59,458 nt of DNA from Nitrospira sp. GTDB taxonomy: Bacteria; Nitrospirota; Nitrospiria; Nitrospirales; Nitrospiraceae. A program made the translations under genes and the position numbers. The stretch covers positions 1-59,458 of the forward strand of contig JANDJC010000014.1 in NCBI GenBank assembly GCA_024331045.1. The letters are read 5' to 3'. Below are positions 11,988 through 21,358 of the stretch, in pieces. Each line of letters opens with the position of its first letter. Position 1 is the stretch's first letter. A model generated the notes under the pieces. The model was not told the DNA's origin. It made no database searches and saw only the letters and a program-made list of their open reading frames with translations.

Positions 11988-13484
11988 ATGGGATCGCCGA
12001 CGTATTCGCTCAATTTGCAGGAGTTCCGCTCCTATACGAAGGAAGGGAATCTCATTCCCTTGTATCGGGAGATCTTGGCGGATCATGATACACCGGTCTC
12101 CGCCTTTGCCAAGATCGATCACGGTCCCTCTGCCTATCTGCTCGAGAGTATTCAAGGGGGGGAAAAGTGGGCCCGCTATTCTTTTCTGGGGAGTGGTGCC
12201 ACGACCGTCCTGCTCGAGGATCGCGGAGACCTTCTGATTCGGGAAGGAAGGCGGACCACAAGAATTCCTGGCCGTGGTGCTCCCTTCGATCGGTTGCGAG
12301 AGTTCATGGAAACCTATCGGCCCGTGACGGTCCCCGGTTTGCCGCGCTTCGTCGGCGGTGTTGTCGGATATATCGGCTATGATGTAGTCAAGACGTTCGA
12401 GACGATTCCATCCCGCCCCAAAGACCAGCTCAACGTTCCTGATTTCGCTCTGTTGTTGACGGAAACGCTGCTCATCTTCGACAACGTCACGCAAAAGATC
12501 AAAGTTGTGGCCAATGCGCACGTCAAGGGGTCGTCCGACCGAGAGATCCGCCAGGCCTATCAAACTGCGACCAACAATATCGAGAAGATGATCGCTCGCT
12601 TGCGCCGGCCCCTTCGGCCGTCGAAACCCAAGCACCGTCGGTCGCCTCTCCGGTTTACTCCCAATATGAGCAAGGCGGATTTTGAAAAGATGGTGGAGAC
12701 GGCGAAGGAATACATCAGGGCAGGAGATATTTTCCAATGTGTGTTGTCCCAACGGTGGGAGACCAATCTGCAGACGCCGCCGTTTCAACTCTATCGGGCG
12801 TTGCGCGTCGTAAATCCATCTCCCTATATGTATTACCTGCGCGTTGCTGGCGTTGAGCTGATCGGGTCCTCGCCGGAGATTTTGGTCCGTTGTGAAGATG
12901 GACTCATTTCGGTGCGTCCCATTGCGGGCACCAGGCGCCGCGGGACCACCTCGGACGAGGATCTTCAGCTTGAGCGTCGGCTGCTGGCGGATCCCAAGGA
13001 GCGGGCGGAGCATATCATGCTCGTGGATCTGGGACGGAATGACGTCGGGCGGGTGGCCGAACCAGGCTCTGTGCAAGTTGAATCACTGATGACGGTCGAA
13101 CGGTATTCCCACGTGATGCACATCGTTTCTCATGTGATAGGCAAATTGGCCCCTTCCAAAACCGCCTATGAGGTGCTGAAGGCCTGCTTTCCGGCAGGGA
13201 CTGTTTCCGGTGCGCCGAAAATTCGGGCGATGGAAATCATCGAGGAGCTGGAGCCAACCAAACGGGGGCCCTATGCGGGAGCGGTAGGATACATCAGTTT
13301 TTCCGGCAACATGGACATGTGTATCAACATTCGGACGGTGGTCGTGTTTCGCCATCGAGCGTTCATTCAGGCTGGTGCCGGCATTGTCGCCGATTCAAGC
13401 CCCGAGCATGAATATGAGGAGACCTGCAATAAAGCGCGCGCCATGATGCGCGCGATCGAGCTGGCCGAGCAGGGGCTGGAGTAG
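11988..13484 (+). CDS. trpE: Anthranilate synthase component I
   Basis: With TrpG it converts chorismate and glutamine to anthranilate, the first step of tryptophan synthesis. The 498-residue protein carries LLES in the N-terminal region (SAYLLESIQGGEKWARYSF), the element that binds feedback tryptophan. The chorismate-binding blocks IAGTRRRG, DLGRNDVGRV and FPAGTVSGAPKIRAMEII are all present. ATG 11988 is preferred; a TTG at 11967 would overlap the LysM gene. trpG follows after 157 bp. No leader peptide or attenuator was seen upstream, so feedback inhibition is the only control visible. Confidence 0.96.
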   Translation: MGSPTYSLNLQEFRSYTKEGNLIPLYREILADHDTPVSAFAKIDHGPSAYLLESIQGGEKWARYSFLGSGATTVLLEDRGDLLIREGRRTTRIPGRGAPFDRLREFMETYRPVTVPGLPRFVGGVVGYIGYDVVKTFETIPSRPKDQLNVPDFALLLTETLLIFDNVTQKIKVVANAHVKGSSDREIRQAYQTATNNIEKMIARLRRPLRPSKPKHRRSPLRFTPNMSKADFEKMVETAKEYIRAGDIFQCVLSQRWETNLQTPPFQLYRALRVVNPSPYMYYLRVAGVELIGSSPEILVRCEDGLISVRPIAGTRRRGTTSDEDLQLERRLLADPKERAEHIMLVDLGRNDVGRVAEPGSVQVESLMTVERYSHVMHIVSHVIGKLAPSKTAYEVLKACFPAGTVSGAPKIRAMEIIEELEPTKRGPYAGAVGYISFSGNMDMCINIRTVVVFRHRAFIQAGAGIVADSSPEHEYEETCNKARAMMRAIELAEQGLE

Positions 13485-13512
13485 AGTCGGAAACAAGTAG
13501 AGTCGGAAACAA
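13481..13512. repeat. 16-bp tandem duplication over the trpE stop
   Basis: GTAGAGTCGGAAACAA is present twice, exactly and head to tail. The first copy contains the TAG stop of trpE (13482-13484), so the second is extra spacer between trpE and trpG. Likely replication slippage. Confidence 0.85.
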
Positions 13513-13641
13513 AAGGGGGAGGCCGACCGGTCGTGCCGGTCTCGATGGCACGTTGGCGGGAAAGAACGGTCATGGTGATGCCGAGCACGACGGGCCGGTC
13601 TTGCATGCTCGGATGAACAGGCGATCGAGCCCTTTCACCAT

Positions 13642-14205
13642 ATGCTGCTGATTATCGACAACTACGATTCATTTACGTACAACCTGGTGCAATATTTTGG
13701 CGAACTGGGCGAAGACGTCCTCGTCTTTCGCAATGACGAGCTCACGGTGGAGCGCATCGAAGACCTTCATCCTGCCCGTCTCGTGATTTCACCCGGTCCC
13801 TGCACGCCCAAGGAAGCCGGCATATCTGTCGAGGCTATCCGAGCCTTCGCGGGCAAGATCCCTCTTCTGGGGGTCTGTCTTGGGCATCAATCGCTGGCGG
13901 CTGCTTTTGGGGGGACCATCACCCGCGCGCCGCGCCTGATGCACGGCAAAACGTCCCTGATCAAACATGATGGCCGAACGATCTATCGGTCATTGCCTAA
14001 TCCATTTGAAGCTACCAGATACCATTCGTTGATCGTTGACCGGGCGACGTTGCCAGAGTGTTTTGAGATTTCCGCCGAGACCGATGAAGGAGAGATCATG
14101 GGGATTCGACATAAGACGTTGGGAGCCGAAGGGGTACAATTTCATCCGGAATCGATTCTGACCACCGTCGGAAAGGATCTGCTCAGAAATTTCCTGAAGC
14201 TCTAG
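13642..14205 (+). CDS. trpG: Anthranilate synthase component II (glutamine amidotransferase)
   Basis: Releases ammonia from glutamine for TrpE; in many bacteria the same protein also serves 4-aminobenzoate synthase (PabA role). The 187-residue class I amidotransferase shows [15 protein letters not shown] at the start, the oxyanion motif [11 protein letters not shown], the nucleophile elbow [15 protein letters not shown] and the His/Glu pair in QFHPESI. It sits between trpE and trpD. No pabB-like gene is in view, so dual use cannot be judged. Confidence 0.94.
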   Translation: MLLIIDNYDSFTYNLVQYFGELGEDVLVFRNDELTVERIEDLHPARLVISPGPCTPKEAGISVEAIRAFAGKIPLLGVCLGHQSLAAAFGGTITRAPRLMHGKTSLIKHDGRTIYRSLPNPFEATRYHSLIVDRATLPECFEISAETDEGEIMGIRHKTLGAEGVQFHPESILTTVGKDLLRNFLKL

Positions 14206-14226
14206 CCATTCCCGCCGATTCTCACC

Positions 14227-15249
14227 ATGATCAAAGACGCCATTGCGAAACTGGCCGACCGAAACAGCCTTTCCGCACAAGAGGCGGAAACGGTCATGGT
14301 TGAAATCATGGATGGGTTGGCAACACCGGCCCAGATTGCCGCCTATCTCATGGGGCTCAGACAAAAGGGGGAAACGGTTGACGAGATCGTCGGTTCGGTG
14401 AGGGCCATGCGCGACCGATCGGTTCGCATTAGGGTGGGCGCCAAAATTGTCGTGGATACCTGTGGGACGGGGGGAGACGGCGCCCACACCTTTAACATTT
14501 CGACCGCCGCTGCCCTGGTGGCTGCTGGCGCCGGCGTGACGGTAGCAAAACACGGGAACCGTTCCGTGTCGTCTCGGAGTGGAAGCGCCGATGTTTTGGC
14601 CGAGTTGGGTGTCAAGATTGATATGGAGCCGGAGCGGGTGGCCGAGTGCATTGACGAAGTGGGTGTGGGGTTTCTGTTCGCACCGCTCTATCATCGGGCC
14701 CTGCAACAGTGTGCCGGCCCCAGACGCGAGTTAGGCATTAGGACAATCTTGAATCTGCTGGGACCGTTAGCCAACCCGGCTGGCGCCACCCATCAAGTCG
14801 TGGGAGTGTACGAGGCCAAGTGGACCGAGGTGCTGGGGCGGGTCTTGCTGAGCCTGGGAACCCATCATTGCTTCGTCATTCACGGAATGGATGGGTTAGA
14901 CGAGATGACCCTGTCGGATCGCACCAAAATATCCGAAGGCAAAGCCGGGGTCGTCACCAGCAGCTTTGTCGCGCCGGAGGATTTCGGCATCCGGAGGGTG
15001 GCTCGTCAGGAGATTGCCGGAGGTTCTCCGGCTGACAACGCGCGCATCATCCGGGATCTCCTGCGAGGGTGCAAGGGACCACCACGCGATATCGTGTGTC
15101 TCAACGCCGCGGCAGCTCTGGTGGTGGGAGGAAAGGCTAATACGTTGCAAGAGGGGTTTCGACTGGCTCAAGAGACGATAGACTCCGGAGCCGCTGCGGA
15201 AAAGTTGGAACGCCTCATTGCCTTTACGAACAAAGTCGTACGGTCATGA
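14227..15249 (+). CDS. trpD: Anthranilate phosphoribosyltransferase
   Basis: Joins anthranilate to PRPP to give phosphoribosylanthranilate. The 340-residue protein has the PRPP-binding DTCGTGGDGAHTFNIST, the KHGNRSVSSRSGSADVLAELG block and a normal length. It starts 21 bp after trpG, and its stop overlaps the trpC start in an ATGA, pointing to translational coupling. Confidence 0.96.
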   Translation: MIKDAIAKLADRNSLSAQEAETVMVEIMDGLATPAQIAAYLMGLRQKGETVDEIVGSVRAMRDRSVRIRVGAKIVVDTCGTGGDGAHTFNISTAAALVAAGAGVTVAKHGNRSVSSRSGSADVLAELGVKIDMEPERVAECIDEVGVGFLFAPLYHRALQQCAGPRRELGIRTILNLLGPLANPAGATHQVVGVYEAKWTEVLGRVLLSLGTHHCFVIHGMDGLDEMTLSDRTKISEGKAGVVTSSFVAPEDFGIRRVARQEIAGGSPADNARIIRDLLRGCKGPPRDIVCLNAAAALVVGGKANTLQEGFRLAQETIDSGAAAEKLERLIAFTNKVVRS

Positions 15250-16073
15250 TTCTAGATCGCATCCTGGAACACAAAAGGGCGGAATTGCGGCATAAACAAA
15301 GCCGGTCGTACTTGGCCAATCTCAAGGCGATGATCAGAGACGCGCCGGTACCGCTAGGGTTCGCTGTGGCGCTTGACGCAACCAGAACCTTCCGGAGCCC
15401 GGCCTTGATCGCCGAGGTCAAGAAGGCATCACCCAGTCTGGGTCTGTTGCGAAAGGAGTTCGCGGATCGGTTCGACCATGTGGGTATTGCCAAGGCCTAT
15501 TTTGACCATGGGGCGTCGGCGGTCTCGGTGCTGACGGACAAGGACTTCTTTCAGGGCGATCTTCGTTATTTAAAAGACATCAAGGAGGCTGTGCCGCTTC
15601 CCGCGCTCAACAAAGAATTCATGGTCGGCGAGATCCAATTCTATGAAGCGAGGGCGCACGGGGCTGATGCCGTCCTCTTGATCGTCGCTGCATTGGAGCG
15701 CCAGCGGTTGATGGATTACCATGCGTTGGCCACGGAACTCGGCATGGACGTGCTGTTTGAGACCCACCATGAGCGGGAACTGGATCTGGTGTTGGAATGG
15801 ATTCCTGGCGCTCGATTGATCGGCATCAATAATCGTGATCTCCAGACCTTCACCACTGACCTGGAGGTGACCTTTCGGCTAGCCAAGCGAATTCCTACCG
15901 ACAAACTCATCGTCAGCGAAAGTGGCATTCACTCCCGCCGGGATGTCCAACGATTGGTTGATGCGGGAGTGCATGCCATGTTGGTCGGCGAATCCCTCAT
16001 TCGGGCCGAACGGACCGGCGAGAAGGTGCGGGAGCTTCTCGGCCTGAACGAGGAGCAGTCGTCGCGAAGGTAG
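15246..16073 (+). CDS. trpC: Indole-3-glycerol phosphate synthase
   Basis: Closes the indole ring from carboxyphenylaminodeoxyribulose phosphate. The 275-residue TIM barrel shows LIAEVKKASPSLG (catalytic Lys strand), LNKEFMVGEIQFYEARAHGAD, GINNRDLQTF and VSESGIHSRRDV near the phosphate site. It is a separate protein here, not fused to TrpF as in enterobacteria. It overlaps trpD by 4 bp; trpF follows after 48 bp. Confidence 0.95.
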   Translation: MILDRILEHKRAELRHKQSRSYLANLKAMIRDAPVPLGFAVALDATRTFRSPALIAEVKKASPSLGLLRKEFADRFDHVGIAKAYFDHGASAVSVLTDKDFFQGDLRYLKDIKEAVPLPALNKEFMVGEIQFYEARAHGADAVLLIVAALERQRLMDYHALATELGMDVLFETHHERELDLVLEWIPGARLIGINNRDLQTFTTDLEVTFRLAKRIPTDKLIVSESGIHSRRDVQRLVDAGVHAMLVGESLIRAERTGEKVRELLGLNEEQSSRR

Positions 16074-16121
16074 GCATCTATCAAGGATGTTCAAGAAAAC
16101 GGTTGGGAAAACGCTCGCGCC

Positions 16122-16748
16122 ATGGTGAAGGTGAAAATCTGCGGCATCACCAATCATGATGACGCGCATCTGGCAGTCGAGGCCGGTGCCGATGCGCTGG
16201 GCTTCGTGTTGTATCGACAGAGCCCTCGCTACGTGAGACCGGAGACGGTGCGGGCCATCGTGGCGTCGTTGCCACCGTTCGTCGTGTCGATTGGCGTGTT
16301 TGTCAACGAGCACGCAGAGGTCGTACGGCAACTCATGGATGACTGTGGTCTGGTCCTGGCGCAACTGCACGGAGACGAATCCTCGTCCTATTGCGAGACC
16401 TTGGGCCGGCCGACGATCAAGGCGGTCCGGCTAAAGGACCGTCATTCACTGCTTGCGGTCGCGGAATTTCATGGGCGGGCGGGAGTGCGAGGGTTCGTGG
16501 TTGACGCATTCTCCGAACAGGCCTACGGCGGGACCGGTCGGCCTGTCGATTGGACGCTTGCCGGGGAAATCGCGCGAACAGCACCAGTGCTGTTGGCCGG
16601 AGGATTGACCCCCGACAATGTTGGTGAGGCGATTCGATCGGTGCGGCCCTACGGAGTGGATGTCAGCAGCGGCGTGGAAGCCCGGCCGGGGAAAAAGGAT
16701 CCGGTGAAAGTCAAATCATTTGTTGAGGCGGCAAAGCTTGTGCGCTGA
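16122..16748 (+). CDS. trpF: Phosphoribosylanthranilate isomerase
   Basis: Catalyses the Amadori rearrangement between the TrpD and TrpC steps. The 208-residue TIM barrel begins with VKICGITNHDDAHLAVEAGADALGF, in which the Cys is the usual general base. It has the phosphate-binding LLAGGLTPDNV and the end block GVDVSSGVEARPGKKD. It lies between trpC and trpB in the operon. Confidence 0.95.
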   Translation: MVKVKICGITNHDDAHLAVEAGADALGFVLYRQSPRYVRPETVRAIVASLPPFVVSIGVFVNEHAEVVRQLMDDCGLVLAQLHGDESSSYCETLGRPTIKAVRLKDRHSLLAVAEFHGRAGVRGFVVDAFSEQAYGGTGRPVDWTLAGEIARTAPVLLAGGLTPDNVGEAIRSVRPYGVDVSSGVEARPGKKDPVKVKSFVEAAKLVR

Positions 16749-16832
16749 GCTGGGGTGGTTCTATACTGCCCGCCAAGCCAGGAAAGAGGACTGAGCCATT
16801 GTCGTTCCACCCACTTTCGGAGGAGAGAGTGA

Positions 16833-18029
16833 ATGACCGTCCCGTTGCCTGACCGTCATGGCCGGTTTGGCCCCTACGGAGGGCGCTATGTGCCGGAAAC
16901 CTTGATGCCGGCGCTGCTCGAGTTGGAAGCCCAGTACGAGAAGGCTAAGAGAGACCGCCGATTCCAAGCCACATTCACCGATTATCTTCAGCGGTATGTT
17001 GGACGTCCCACGAGTCTCTATCGAGCCGACCGGTTGAGCGCCAAGTTGGGTGGGGCCAGGATTTATCTCAAACGTGAAGACCTCTGTCATACGGGGGCGC
17101 ACAAGATCAACAACGCTATCGGCCAGGCCTTGCTGGCTCTACGGATGAAAAAGCAGCGCGTCATTGCCGAAACTGGAGCCGGCCAGCATGGGGTGGCGAC
17201 GGCCACGGCCGCCGCAATGTTCGGGCTCCAGTGCGAAATTTATATGGGCACCGAGGACATGGATCGGCAGGCGCTCAACGTTTTCCGTATGAGACTGCTG
17301 GGAGCGACGGTGACCGGGGTCGATACGGGCAGCCGCACGTTGAAGGATGCGATCAGTGAGGCGATGCGTGACTGGACCACCAACGTGCGCACGACCCACT
17401 ATGTGCTCGGCTCCGTCCTGGGCCCTCATCCCTATCCGATGATGATCCGGGATTTTCAGTCTGTCATCGGTCGAGAAGCCCGCAAACAAATCTTAGCGGC
17501 GGCGGGGCGACTGCCCGATTACCTGGTGGCCTGCGTTGGAGGTGGCAGCAATTCCATGGGGCTCTTTTATCCGTTTTTGCAAGATAAGAAGGTTAAGATG
17601 GTGGGGGTGGAAGCGGGAGGGGCCGGCATTGTGAGTGGCAAGCACGCGGCCCGTTTTGCAGGAGGGAAGCCGGGGGTCTTGCAGGGCACGATGACCTATC
17701 TCTTGCAGAACGAGGATGGACAGATCAATCTTACCCATTCTATCTCGGCCGGGCTGGACTATGCCGCCGTCGGACCAGAGCACAGTTTCTATCATGACCA
17801 GGGACGCATCGAATATGTCTATGCCACCGATGAAGAGGCGCTGGAGGCGTTTGACCTACTCACGCGGGAAGAAGGCATCATGCCGGCTCTAGAAAGCGCC
17901 CATGCGGTGGCCCATGTGATCAAGCTCGCGCCGCAATTGAGAAAATCGCAAATGATTCTGGTCAATCTCTCCGGCCGGGGCGACAAGGATGTACAGCAGA
18001 TTGCACGGATGAGGGGAGTGAGCCTGTAA
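16833..18029 (+). CDS. trpB: Tryptophan synthase beta chain
   Basis: PLP enzyme that joins indole and serine to make tryptophan. The 398-residue protein is canonical: [19 protein letters not shown] at the start, the PLP lysine in [32 protein letters not shown], and the PLP-phosphate loop GGGSNSMG. The ATG at 16833 is preceded by a strong GGAGGAGAG (from 16819). This is a TrpB1-type sequence expected to pair with the TrpA encoded 25 bp downstream. Confidence 0.97.
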   Translation: MTVPLPDRHGRFGPYGGRYVPETLMPALLELEAQYEKAKRDRRFQATFTDYLQRYVGRPTSLYRADRLSAKLGGARIYLKREDLCHTGAHKINNAIGQALLALRMKKQRVIAETGAGQHGVATATAAAMFGLQCEIYMGTEDMDRQALNVFRMRLLGATVTGVDTGSRTLKDAISEAMRDWTTNVRTTHYVLGSVLGPHPYPMMIRDFQSVIGREARKQILAAAGRLPDYLVACVGGGSNSMGLFYPFLQDKKVKMVGVEAGGAGIVSGKHAARFAGGKPGVLQGTMTYLLQNEDGQINLTHSISAGLDYAAVGPEHSFYHDQGRIEYVYATDEEALEAFDLLTREEGIMPALESAHAVAHVIKLAPQLRKSQMILVNLSGRGDKDVQQIARMRGVSL

Positions 18030-18054
18030 TCTCCAGGTTGTGGAGTGCATGACG

Positions 18055-18954
18055 ATGAAAACTGTGAAAATGGTCGGTCGGATGCGACGGGTGGCTCAAG
18101 GGGCAAATCCGGCGGGAAAGAGCGCCTCGGTCGCCCAGCAGGGTTCGGTCGCGCCCAACAGGCTCGACGCCATCTTTGATCGGCTGAAAGCTGACAATAA
18201 AAAGGCGTTGATCATTTACCTGATGGCCGGCGATCCCACCCTCGACGACACCAAACGGTTGGTGCTGGCGTTGGAAGAAGCCGGCGCCGACATCATCGAA
18301 CTGGGGGTACCATTTTCCGACCCCATTGCTGATGGACCGGTCATCCAGCGGGCGGCCCAGCGGGCACTGGCCAACGGTGTGTCGCTCCGTGCAATCTTGG
18401 CCATGGTCAAATCCCTTCGCCTGCGTACAAAGATCCCGATCGTGTTGATGCTCTATTACAATTGCATTTGCGCCATGGGCTACGAAGCCTTTTGTCAAAC
18501 GGCTAAGGATGCCGGTGTTGACGGCGTCATCGTGCCGGACATGCCGCCGGATGAAGCGGGGCCGCTCAAGGGACCAGCGGAGGAAGCGGGATTGCGGCTG
18601 ATTTTCCTGTTGGCCCCCACCAGTACGAGAGGTCGACGGACATTCGTCGCTCGCCACTCGCGAGGCTTTTTGTATTACGTGTCGCTGACCGGCATTACCG
18701 GTGCGAAGCTGACCGACATCGCCGATGTTGGCCAGAATGTGGAAAAGATCAGAAAAATCGCCCGCGCGCCAATTGCCGTCGGCTTCGGCGTCGCGACGCC
18801 GGAGGACGCGGCCCGTGTATCACATTTTGCCGATGGGGTGATTGTTGGTTCGGCGGTTGTGCGGCGGATTGAGGAATGCCGTCAGGCTCCTGACATGGTC
18901 GAGCAGGTGGCGAAGTTCGTTACATCTCTCAAGACGGCGATGACACAAAGATAG
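18055..18954 (+). CDS. trpA: Tryptophan synthase alpha chain
   Basis: Cleaves indole-3-glycerol phosphate and channels indole to TrpB. The TIM-barrel blocks are intact: LIIYLMAGDPTLDDTKRLV, ELGVPFSDPIADGPVIQRA (catalytic Glu and Asp), YYVSLTGITGA and PIAVGFGVATPEDA. Family members usually begin close to NRLDAIFDRLK, so this protein has an extra basic, low-complexity N-terminal stretch of about 35-40 residues. Possible starts are GTG 18040, ATG 18049 and ATG 18055; TGGAG at 18041 favours 18055. It is the last trp gene. A 5-bp GGACC/GGTCC hairpin follows but has no T-run. Confidence 0.93.
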   Translation: MKTVKMVGRMRRVAQGANPAGKSASVAQQGSVAPNRLDAIFDRLKADNKKALIIYLMAGDPTLDDTKRLVLALEEAGADIIELGVPFSDPIADGPVIQRAAQRALANGVSLRAILAMVKSLRLRTKIPIVLMLYYNCICAMGYEAFCQTAKDAGVDGVIVPDMPPDEAGPLKGPAEEAGLRLIFLLAPTSTRGRRTFVARHSRGFLYYVSLTGITGAKLTDIADVGQNVEKIRKIARAPIAVGFGVATPEDAARVSHFADGVIVGSAVVRRIEECRQAPDMVEQVAKFVTSLKTAMTQR

Positions 18955-19222
18955 CTCTCTCACGGACCGTGCTCTTCAAGGTCCATCCAGCAAGTCTTAC
19001 AGAATCCACCTCACTTTGCTGCTCTAGCTGAATGACAGTGCATAGCCGGTTCATTGACAGGGAATCTGACGTTCCCTGCCGTTAAGGTTTCTTGTGCCCC
19101 TGGGGTAACGGTGTAAGACGATCTACGATGGCGCCCTGAAAGTGCGTGCCGAGTGTAATCGGTGAGGCCATGAAAACAGCTCTTTACCCCTTTCGTCCTG
19201 AGCGGCGAGAGGATATGGGGGC

Positions 19223-19597
19223 GTGGATCGTCTGGCATTGGAGCGAGTGTCCGGACTGCGTTTTGCCTCTGTGTCCTCTGTGTATGGGTCGGTGCTTGAG
19301 TCCGACAGGGGTCATGATATGGACGTCGGGATTTTTCTTGATGACACGACGTGCGCACGGCAGATGAATACGGTCGATGCTCTCTCAGTTGCGCTCACCG
19401 CCACTGTGGGTGTGCCGGTTGATGTTCGGGTGCTCAATGAGGCGCCGCCGTCGTTCCTCTATCATGTATTGCGAGGGCGGCTCGTGTTGTGCCGTAACGA
19501 GACCTTCTTGACCGATTGGTTGGAGGAGGTCTCCCTCCGCTATCTTGATCTTGCCCCGTTTCTCCGCAGCAGCACGAAGGATGCCTTGGCCGCATGA
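19223..19597 (+). CDS. MNT-type nucleotidyltransferase (MntA-like antitoxin), perhaps truncated
   Basis: A 124-residue minimal nucleotidyltransferase resembling MntA, the antitoxin of type VII HepT/MntA pairs that AMPylates its HEPN toxin. The motif YGSVLESDRGHDMDVGIF gives the GS...DxD metal site, with a slightly short gap. A third Asp fits VPVDVRVLNEAPP, followed by the typical VLRGRLVLCRNETF. The N-terminus is short: the in-frame start is a GTG with no good ribosome binding site, and upstream sequence in another frame has an ATG at 19170, so a frameshift may have removed the start. It overlaps the broken hepT by ATGA. Confidence 0.6.
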   Translation: MDRLALERVSGLRFASVSSVYGSVLESDRGHDMDVGIFLDDTTCARQMNTVDALSVALTATVGVPVDVRVLNEAPPSFLYHVLRGRLVLCRNETFLTDWLEEVSLRYLDLAPFLRSSTKDALAA

Positions 19598-19940
19598 GCC
19601 TGAATCCGGACCTCATCCGAGCACGTTGCGCTGAAATCGACCTCTCGTTGAGCTGGCTTGAAGAGATCGGCCGTCTGCCTCACGAAACGTTCCTCGCCGA
19701 CCACGACACGCGAGATGTGGGCCTGTTATCGATTGCTCATCGCCATCGAGGCCGCACTGGCCCCGTGCTTTCAGGTATCCCGAAACGACTGCATCAAGCC
19801 CCGGAAGAAAACGACTGCATCCCGTGCCTGAAGAATATGCGGGCTGTTTCAGCGCGTTAGAACACGCGGGGCTCACCTCTTCAGACCTTTTCAGCCGTGT
19901 CCAACAGATGGCATGTTTCCGTAATCTGCCGTGGAGGTGA
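19594..19940 (+). pseudogene. Broken HEPN (HepT-like) toxin gene
   Basis: The first 45 codons read like HepT (LNPDLIRARCAEIDLSLSWLEEI, then HETFLADHDTRDV). Homology then continues in a second frame (CYRLLIAIEAALAPCFQV) and a third (VPEEYAGCFSALEHAGL, then FSRVQQMACFRNL), so at least two frameshifts break the gene. The last part reaches RNL, where HepT normally has the RNase motif (R, four to six residues, H), then stops at 19938-19940 without the His. A repeat of AAACGACTGCATC with a 26-bp offset lies in the damaged part. The toxin is almost certainly inactive. Confidence 0.65.
19783..19821. repeat. 13-bp direct repeat inside the broken hepT
   Basis: AAACGACTGCATC occurs at 19783-19795 and again at 19809-19821. 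The 26-bp offset is not a multiple of three, so a duplication or slippage event here would itself shift the frame. Confidence 0.7.
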
Positions 19941-20699
19941 TCGTGGAGGGAGACCCCTGTGAGCCGGGTGCCCCGGAGTCGGTTGCGGCCCGTATATCTT
20001 TCCGGAATCGGGCAGTTCTTCCTTCATCCGGCCGGTGCATTGTTGTCTGGACATAGGACATGGGCCGGTCCAGAGGACACCGGTGACCTCGTGGAACCAG
20101 TCACCAGGATTGCGCCAGGGGTTGTTGTCGCTTCGTGTTTCGTTTGAGAGAGAAGAGCCGATCCTTCAGAAGTAGAAGCGTAGAAGTAAAAGCGGTAGCA
20201 ATGGCGAGATGGTCCACTTTCAATCCTCAGGCCTCTCCATTGTGCTCCACCTTGCATTGTGACCCCTTGAGCAGGAGTGGCCGGTCTTGAGCAAGGCCAA
20301 CGGCGTCCGACGGATGAGCGGACGTTTCGCCATTGGGATGAAATGGCGGCACGTCTTCCTAATGTACCAATGTACAAATGTCCCGGAGTACCATCTGGCG
20401 CTGTCTGTTCGACGAGCCGACTTAGGGAACAGCACGGCCGACCCCTCTTTGGAGCCGCTGGAGTCGAGCCAGGTGGATGGGGTCACCGCTCAGGTGCGGC
20501 CTCGTTTGCGCGATACGCGACTGAGGGGAATATAGTGGGAGGAGAGGGGAACGGCGAGCTTCATGGGCGCGACGTTTATAATCACACGATACGCGTCAAC
20601 AATGCTTATGGCCAACAATCTTTGTGAACCGCCGCGATCGCGATAGACCAGAGGACACTGTCGCATGTGGTCGAGGTGCCAAATCCGCGTTGGAGAGGG
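19941..20699. other. Gene-poor stretch
   Basis: About 760 bp between the broken hepT and the convergent lipoprotein gene. Open frames are short, unlike any family I know, and lack ribosome binding sites. No tRNA, hairpin-plus-T-run or repeat array was seen. It may be decayed sequence belonging to the same relic island. Confidence 0.5.
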
Positions 20700-21338
20700 T
20701 TATGATCTCGGCTGGGGCGGCATGTAGGAGATCATCTCAACCGCCAGGTCCTTGGCGATGTCTTTGAGATTCGGACGAAAAAACATGTAGCTTTTTGACC
20801 GTTCGTGGCGCGCTTTCCAGACCGTGGCGCCGTTGGTGGCGTCCACGAGCCGCAAGCTCAGCCCGACGCGACCCACGTTGTCGCCTTCCTTGCGGATGTA
20901 TTCCCACGAGTTGACCCGCACGACGAGGAACGAGTCCACGTTGAGCGCTTTGCCGAGCGCGATGGCCGATTCTTTGTCAGATTGGCCGGTCATTTCCAGG
21001 CGGGAGAAGTAGAACACCAGCGCGTCAAACGCATCTTTTGATCCCTGAAAGATGTCTGTTACGCTCTCCGGCGAAACGACCCGTTCGATATGGCCGGCCT
21101 TTCTCAAGGCATAGGCTAGGACTTCTTGAATGTCTTCTCGCGCGCCATCGTACTGGCTCGACATCGGTGGCAATACGGCGATGGCCTGCGGCCGAAACAC
21201 CTTGGCGCCGGGGCCTTCCCACATTTCCTGAAGCCCCCCGCACCCGGTCAGCAAAAGCAGCATCGCTACGATGGCACCCACTCGTATCTTCAGCATGCTT
21301 ATCCACAGGCTCGTCGTCATGATATTGGCGGTCTTCAT
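20700..21338 (-). CDS. Lipoprotein of unknown function (GNA1162/CsgG-like fold possible)
   Basis: A 212-residue lipoprotein with lipobox LLTGC. The start may be ATG 21296, which gives a neat 19-residue signal MLKIRVGAIVAMLLLLTGC, or ATG 21338. The mature part has the pattern IAVLPPMSSQYDGAREDIQEVL, then ALGKALNVDSFLVVRVNSW, then LSLRLVDATNGATVWKARHE. This alternation resembles GNA1162/DUF799 and CsgG-related periplasmic lipoproteins that help assemble outer-membrane complexes. The fold is an inference. It is last in a minus-strand run and starts 20 bp after the TraF-like outer-membrane protein, suggesting a shared role. Confidence 0.7.
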   Translation of the reverse strand: MKTANIMTTSLWISMLKIRVGAIVAMLLLLTGCGGLQEMWEGPGAKVFRPQAIAVLPPMSSQYDGAREDIQEVLAYALRKAGHIERVVSPESVTDIFQGSKDAFDALVFYFSRLEMTGQSDKESAIALGKALNVDSFLVVRVNSWEYIRKEGDNVGRVGLSLRLVDATNGATVWKARHERSKSYMFFRPNLKDIAKDLAVEMISYMPPQPRS

Positions 21339-21358
21339 AGCGTTGTCAGTATAGCATG

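Noticed and set aside
11934..13076. Minus-strand open frame of 380 codons
   Set aside because: Fully antisense to trpE, whose conserved motifs are clear; no ribosome binding site or recognisable domain.
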